A stretch of DNA of 16,570 bases from W0P28-013 sp964570565 (lineage in GTDB: Bacteria; Bacteroidota; Bacteroidia; Bacteroidales; Paludibacteraceae). This document shows positions 13,801-16,570 of this stretch, in pieces. Below the pieces are notes generated by a model that saw only the letters and a list, made by a program, of their open reading frames with translations, was not told the origin of the DNA and did no database searches. A program made the position numbers and the translations under genes. Location of the stretch: NCBI GenBank assembly GCA_964570565.1, contig CAZMYT010000013.1:1-16570 (forward strand), written 5' to 3'. Within the stretch, counting starts at the first letter, position 1. Every line of letters begins with the position of its first letter.

Positions 13801-14533
13801 CAGACAACAAGTATCCATTTACAACTCCTATGTTTATTCCGTTGTCTATATTTACTACAACTCCGTACTGGCTTTCTAAATTATACTCAATTATTTTTGT
13901 TACCGTTCCAGTTCCATTAAAAGCCCCTATATCCACAGATATAGAATCAAACACAAAGCTAACCTCATCGCCAACCACTGGGCAGTAAACTCCTTGTGGT
14001 ATTCTTACCTCAACAGACTTTCCGGCCGTCGCAAGTTCACGAGCATACGTCATGTAACTTATTTTAGCATTATAAAACTGGGTAGAAAATGTACTGTTTT
14101 TATCAACATCTATCATCAATGGAGCGTATCCATCCTGAGTGATAAAAACATACCCATCTCCGTATTTTATGTGGACGTAATTAGACGTATTGAATAGAAC
14201 ATCTGTGGTTTCAAGTATCTTGTTCCATCTTATTACTGGGTTAAGATTTGGTCTATATCTGTATATGTAGTACGTGCCTGTTTTAGAGTACACCAAGTAA
14301 AGATTCCCATCCACATCAGAATCTCCTCCGTGGTAAGTCGCCCCAGATACAGGGAAGGTTATCTTCTCATAGCCTAAGATGGGTTCTACCAACCCATTAC
14401 TTCCGTCGTAGCCTATCATTATGTTCCTTCTCTCCCTGCCATCTCCATCGGGAATAGCATGAATGTCATCGTCAAGGTTCAACCCACCCTGAGTTGCGCT
14501 TACTAGTACATTCTTTAACTCGTCTGATGCCAT
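10844..14533 (-). CDS. Tail hub / nozzle (tail tubular B or 'stabilization' type) protein, 1229 aa
   Basis: This very large beta-rich protein with many Tyr, Trp and Asn probably forms the distal tail tube below the connector. The N-terminus (LVSATQGGLNLDDDIHAIPDG) is the kind of loop that opens many podovirus nozzle proteins, followed by blade-like repeats (YLVYSKTGTYYIYRY near 79-93, DGYVFITQDGYAPLMID near 126-142). Later hallmarks are FGYSFVYDDGYETIISPLSP at 289-308, FGVVFYDKYNRSAAYT at 586-601, GCSDEKSIVEAGDSIYFYDS at 979-998 and YNPKYRQLFITR at 1041-1052. I associate these patterns with crAss-like tail hub proteins and functionally with T7 gp12 and P22 gp10. Residues about 427-585 form an AT-rich insert. 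The ATG shares a base with the stop of the 237-aa gene (TAATG). The stop is TAG, 22 bp before the next gene. A tail hub identity is likely; the crAss-like affiliation is less sure. Confidence 0.8.
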   Translation of the reverse strand: MASDELKNVLVSATQGGLNLDDDIHAIPDGDGRERRNIMIGYDGSNGLVEPILGYEKITFPVSGATYHGGDSDVDGNLYLVYSKTGTYYIYRYRPNLNPVIRWNKILETTDVLFNTSNYVHIKYGDGYVFITQDGYAPLMIDVDKNSTFSTQFYNAKISYMTYARELATAGKSVEVRIPQGVYCPVVGDEVSFVFDSISVDIGAFNGTGTVTKIIEYNLESQYGVVVNIDNGINIGVVNGYLLSGSTNYAPFIENLTTARPVPQMCADVEMISDPSLGYNKFSESLFTFGYSFVYDDGYETIISPLSPPDITRLAYDSSYRTNIGTLYNKARITIRPYSGVDKVRIYAKKDNPSESFYRVVELDITTIGKVQYDWDGVLVEDVLDNSVWAKGSEAIPLSAKVMEYLPDERVAYGVCDEGYELSDVKFFAAVDKEEHNTFGKRYNLEDINNTCVKVNDKWEYTYDFASLITITNAPSNGVAEFKINLWGVAEWAPYNLNANVSTQLSTGDTENNIIDKICVDINEKYWWLTSSNESGRIKIVYNKSTYSFASYEGLIRDMKGSIFCNIIFSQNLYSKHIKEKSNEQFGVVFYDKYNRSAAYTNPSGVYKNPGYYTNNTAFVWKAVLYLGGTVPSWAVSYQFIVKRNLNSWSQHIIPNKFTNGSWGGLITVDSKAIKHFYNNIYGIAFNKLIGDNVNENSALIYQYKEGDYCRFIKHYNTNGWWARPDENMYRITGVKIDDDGTYFLIEDTDGNFDETYNAYYLERRTNTSTRYLQFEIINVGTLTLDESEVWTEISERFSCVNGFSGTYVTAIYPEDPEAGWQPFYRHDVDYGNCLYRNIYRGNLDLETTWDESMFYLESQYLDDSSNTRKLINIGRPHVVNKNKNNRRNIVRHGGKKFDGTDVDNRRVFDYDDYELLNNEVGELTGMATRGNVLRLYCPHKTASIYLNAVEGNLPDGTTNYVYTDRVFGTMRWSNDRYGCSDEKSIVEAGDSIYFYDSRDNDIIRDTIGGMIPIAGKISVGENSYDGKMKSFLTGSVVMGYNPKYRQLFITRESDKATVWYSEIYNRWMSYLTIQPTDYIEADNDTWSVAGIYLFKHHQSGSNTYNSSGATSTSNSVFDIVVGQDRAVNKLFEAVVQHVNNKQDVYLKSYSKDWSSYMYTKIPRGIFKKWDDVFYSDITKGIKGLSSNFRTAMMYEGDDMIGKVGVFKIDTSEDFNLSALEVRYVLLNK
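12780..13255 (-). other. AT-rich inserted beta domain in the tail hub protein
   Basis: Bases 12781-13260 fall to about 18-40% GC per 60-base line, most below 31%, while the next line upstream in the gene (13261-13320) is about 48%. The segment encodes residues about 427-585. LITITNAPSNGVAEFKINLW near 468-487, LSTGDTENNIIDKICVDIN near 505-523 and GRIKIVYNKS near 536-545 fit the strand, TAGDT-like helix, strand layout common in small beta-sandwich domains of phage tails. Its role may be surface exposure or receptor contact, but that is inference. Confidence 0.5.
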
Positions 14534-15246
14534 TACCTAGTTGGGTTTCCTGTTGATATGTCGTTTAGCGTATCCCTTAAATCATCCAGCGTGAACGTGT
14601 ACATAGACCTTAACTTATCCACCTCCTCATCGTACACCTGCTTCTTCAGCATCTTATCGTTCATTGGGGTATTCCTATCGAAGTATGAATCCTTCCACAT
14701 AGCGTAAGCCTGTAGTGCTGGTTTACATATTACAGGAATCATATCTGAATCACTTGCCACTCCTATTGATGTGTACTCCAAGAACACCTCTCTTCTCTGG
14801 TCGCTTACAAATATAAATCTCCTATTCTCGTAATCTGGTATGAAGTATCCATACTCATTCTCTATGCCTGCTCCAAATCCATACCCACCTATATATATCT
14901 TATCGTTCTCCCCTTTAGTTGTGTCTCTCACTGTAGCACCCAAGTATGTAGATGTGGTGTTAACTAAATCTCTCTTATGCGTCAACGATACCTTTACCCC
15001 ATTCACTGAAATGCTTACCTTTAACCACTGAAGCATATCATCAGGGAAACTAACCATGTAGTTAGTGTCCATAGTTTTCTTTACCGTTCTTATGTTGTCA
15101 GCAATATGGAACTGAGACAACTCCCTGTACCCATTTATGCAGTGCTGGTAGAATCTCTTATAGAAAGAGTCATCCCTTTCTGCCATCCATAGTGTCTCCT
15201 TTACCACGTCACTTATCTTGACGAGGCTGCTCAGTCCTTGGGGCAT
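14533..15246 (-). CDS. Connector / head-tail adaptor (ring) protein, 237 aa
   Basis: The N-terminal half is helical (SFYKRFYQHCINGYRELSQF near 23-42), followed by a strand-turn-strand part with FPDDMLQWLKVSISVNGVKV near 72-91. Then come a Gly-rich loop (IGGYGFGAG, about 118-126), a hydrophobic strand with acidic end (RREVFLEYTSIGVASDSDMI) and C-terminal helices. The 'helix, NGYREL, F-P-D-D, W-x-K-V' pattern is one I recall from the adaptor protein before the tail hub in crAss-like phages, annotated as P22 gp4-like tail stabilization or tail tubular A. It directly precedes the tail hub and shares the TAATG junction with it, as expected for partners in one complex. The chosen ATG at 15246 overlaps the preceding gene by 38 nt. 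The next in-frame ATG (15186) would cut off LSSLVKISDVV, so the long form is preferred. Confidence 0.8.
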   Translation of the reverse strand: MPQGLSSLVKISDVVKETLWMAERDDSFYKRFYQHCINGYRELSQFHIADNIRTVKKTMDTNYMVSFPDDMLQWLKVSISVNGVKVSLTHKRDLVNTTSTYLGATVRDTTKGENDKIYIGGYGFGAGIENEYGYFIPDYENRRFIFVSDQRREVFLEYTSIGVASDSDMIPVICKPALQAYAMWKDSYFDRNTPMNDKMLKKQVYDEEVDKLRSMYTFTLDDLRDTLNDISTGNPTR

Positions 15247-15841
15247 TTGTATTGGTATTATTATTCAACAACAACTCTGGTCTCACCACGTTTAGAACAT
15301 TTAAAACAGTTTCCATAAATCTTTCCGATTGACTCTTAGGGATAGGTATACTCTCATCCAAAGCGTACTCAGAGAACTGCTGTACTACGGTCATCCTAAC
15401 GCCAGCCGATCGTATGGCAGTTGTCATTGAGGAGTAGTAAATCTTCTCTCCCACTAAGGCGTACCCTATCTCATCTGTCATAGCCTCCACCTCAAGGCCA
15501 GATATTCTCTTGATCTCCTGTAGGTACATTGGCACAAAAGAGTACGAGTATCCTGTTGTTGTACTTACTTCAAGTATTCCACTACCCACCTTATCTATTT
15601 CTATAATAGAGCATGGTAAGTTGGAGTAGTACCTATTACTTGTGCCATCTTGAGATATTGATACATCATACTCCTTACCCATGGAGTCTAACTCGTGTAT
15701 TCTATACTTGTACGTGTCATAGACGAAGTTCTCATACGCCAACGAAAGCGCATTGCTAATCATGTTAGGGTGAAATTGTCTAGTAGGGTCTATCTTACCT
15801 ACAAACTCCTTAGTATAGTCTATCCACTGTCTCCGTGTCAT
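15209..15841 (-). CDS. Connector / head-tail adaptor (ring) protein, 210 aa
   Basis: A helical N-terminus (MTRRQWIDYTKEFVGKID, then NALSLAYENFVYDTYKY near 30-46) leads to a beta-rich middle with YYSNLPCSIIEIDKVGSG near 71-88, YSFVPMYLQEIKRI and IGYALVGEKIYYSSM. A helix and conserved-looking F-S-E-Y-A-L-D-E-S-I-P-I-P come next, then a C-terminal helix and a polar Asn-rich tail (LLLNNNTNTNAPR). The order 'helices, S-x-L-P, strands, I-P-x-P, helix' is like one of several connector proteins upstream of the crAss-like tail hub, from memory. It starts at ATG 15841 within ATGA shared with the 243-aa gene and ends in TGA inside the next gene, a tightly coupled trio. It probably helps build the neck between portal and tail; which ring it forms cannot be told from sequence alone. 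Confidence 0.75.
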   Translation of the reverse strand: MTRRQWIDYTKEFVGKIDPTRQFHPNMISNALSLAYENFVYDTYKYRIHELDSMGKEYDVSISQDGTSNRYYSNLPCSIIEIDKVGSGILEVSTTTGYSYSFVPMYLQEIKRISGLEVEAMTDEIGYALVGEKIYYSSMTTAIRSAGVRMTVVQQFSEYALDESIPIPKSQSERFMETVLNVLNVVRPELLLNNNTNTNAPRTEQPRQDK

Positions 15842-16569
15842 TGCGCTCCGTATTGAATTGCTAACTGGTCAGGCGTAGATACTCCACACATCACCAGAAC
15901 TCTTTTCATTATATTCACCCTATTGCTTTCATCAGGCCAATCCATCTCCACTGTGGTTGAATCGTAGGACAAAGGAATACCTGTTAACGTTAAAGCCTGT
16001 CCATCCTTCCCGTACAGTTGAAAATCGCTATCTATCAAATCAGCATCCACTGTCTCTGATTCATCCAAGTACACCTCTTCTCCTACTAAATTAACGTAGT
16101 AGTCTAGGTAGGGGATTGCTGGTTGACACATATAAGAAACAACCACTGTATTAGTTCCTGCCTGAATAGGGTCGAAGTATAGGTAATCTCCCATCTCATA
16201 GCATACAGGATAATCAACTGTAGGCTGTATGATAGAGTTGTGCTTTCTATAAGAGTACTCCATCTGAGTAAGTACGTCCACATCCTCCCATCTTGACCCG
16301 TTTTTTGCCCTTACGGATAGGATTTTAAGGTAGTCTGATGGTAGCTGGATATAATTGGTGGATGGTGAGTAATTCGTGCTTTTAATGTACGTTCTAACGC
16401 CATCTGTTATATCCTGAGATAACTCGAGCAAACTCTTAACGGCGTAAGTTTCCTCCGCATTTGCTACGGCTAAAAACCTATTAAAGTCCGCACCACTTAC
16501 GGTGCTTCCAACTCGCTCCCTCTTGAGGAGTCTATTCACTATTAACCGTATATCCTTTACTCCTATCAT
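15838..16569 (-). CDS. Connector / head-tail adaptor (ring) protein, 243 aa
   Basis: The N-terminal helices (VKDIRLIVNRLLKRERVG, then DFNRFLAVANAEETYAVKSL near 28-47) are followed by a beta part with IQLPSDYLKILSVRAKNG near 74-91. Next are YPVCYEMGDYLYFDP near 120-134, VVVSYMCQPAIPYLDYYVN near 142-160 and an acidic C-terminal part with MDWPDESNRVNIMKRVLVMC near 209-228. The helices plus L-P-x-D-Y layout matches head-tail connector proteins, and the position before two similar adaptors supports that. The gene lies at the window edge: the ATG at 16569 has a single base before it, so a longer N-terminus or upstream overlap cannot be excluded. MIGVKDIRLI is a plausible true start. The stop TGA shares ATGA with the 210-aa gene. 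Connector function is inferred from context and layout. Confidence 0.75.
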   Translation of the reverse strand: MIGVKDIRLIVNRLLKRERVGSTVSGADFNRFLAVANAEETYAVKSLLELSQDITDGVRTYIKSTNYSPSTNYIQLPSDYLKILSVRAKNGSRWEDVDVLTQMEYSYRKHNSIIQPTVDYPVCYEMGDYLYFDPIQAGTNTVVVSYMCQPAIPYLDYYVNLVGEEVYLDESETVDADLIDSDFQLYGKDGQALTLTGIPLSYDSTTVEMDWPDESNRVNIMKRVLVMCGVSTPDQLAIQYGAQ

Positions 16570-16570
16570 A

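Noticed and set aside
1..16570. Stop-codon reassignment, as in some crAss-like phages
   Set aside because: TAA, TGA (210- and 243-aa genes) and TAG (tail hub) all end genes at sensible places, and no gene needs an internal stop to be read through.

Overview
The window looks like part of the late (virion and lysis) region of a tailed phage with a short tail, probably infecting a Bacteroidetes host. Every supported gene lies on the minus strand, so transcription runs from high to low coordinates. I see no bacterial housekeeping gene, tRNA, IS element, integrase or CRISPR array. The three adaptor-like proteins followed by a very large tail hub resemble the connector-tail block of crAss-like phages (Crassvirales) and related podoviruses. 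That assignment rests on remembered family patterns and needs a profile search. Start codons lack clear AGGAGG sites and several have A-rich upstream sequence, which fits Bacteroidetes translation. TAA, TGA and TAG all end genes, so I see no stop-codon reassignment.

Layout in transcription order: (1) 16569-14533, three proteins of 243, 210 and 237 aa that are probably connector or ring proteins between portal and tail. (2) 14533-10844, a 1229-aa beta-rich tail hub/nozzle protein. (3) 10821-1219, three proteins of 248, 445 and 2508 aa whose order and rising size parallel the T7 internal virion proteins gp14-gp15-gp16. I infer that they are ejected with the DNA. (4) 1219-827, a 130-aa coiled-coil protein with a C-terminal membrane anchor, then an intrinsic terminator at 765-800. 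(5) 693-5, a 54-aa protein too short for routine gene calling, overlapping a 174-aa lytic transglycosylase-like endolysin with an N-terminal export signal. Junctions are very tight: TAATG three times, ATGA once, and overlaps of 11 and 38 nt. This implies one translationally coupled late operon, with the lysis pair behind the terminator. There is no gene-free stretch over 300 bases; the longest gap is 694-826.

The most interesting features are in the 2508-aa protein. It starts with two copies of a 28-residue motif in an AT-rich segment. That segment joins the rest of the gene through an 11-base A tract (coding strand) and a perfect 17-bp tandem duplication. Removing one A and one duplicate copy gives another fully open frame, so the two changes look mutually compensating. 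The middle of the protein carries a foreign-looking AT-rich segment encoding an acetyltransferase(GNAT)-like domain, as in 'polyvalent' phage proteins, possibly an effector delivered with the genome. The tail hub also contains an AT-rich insert that looks like a beta-sandwich domain.
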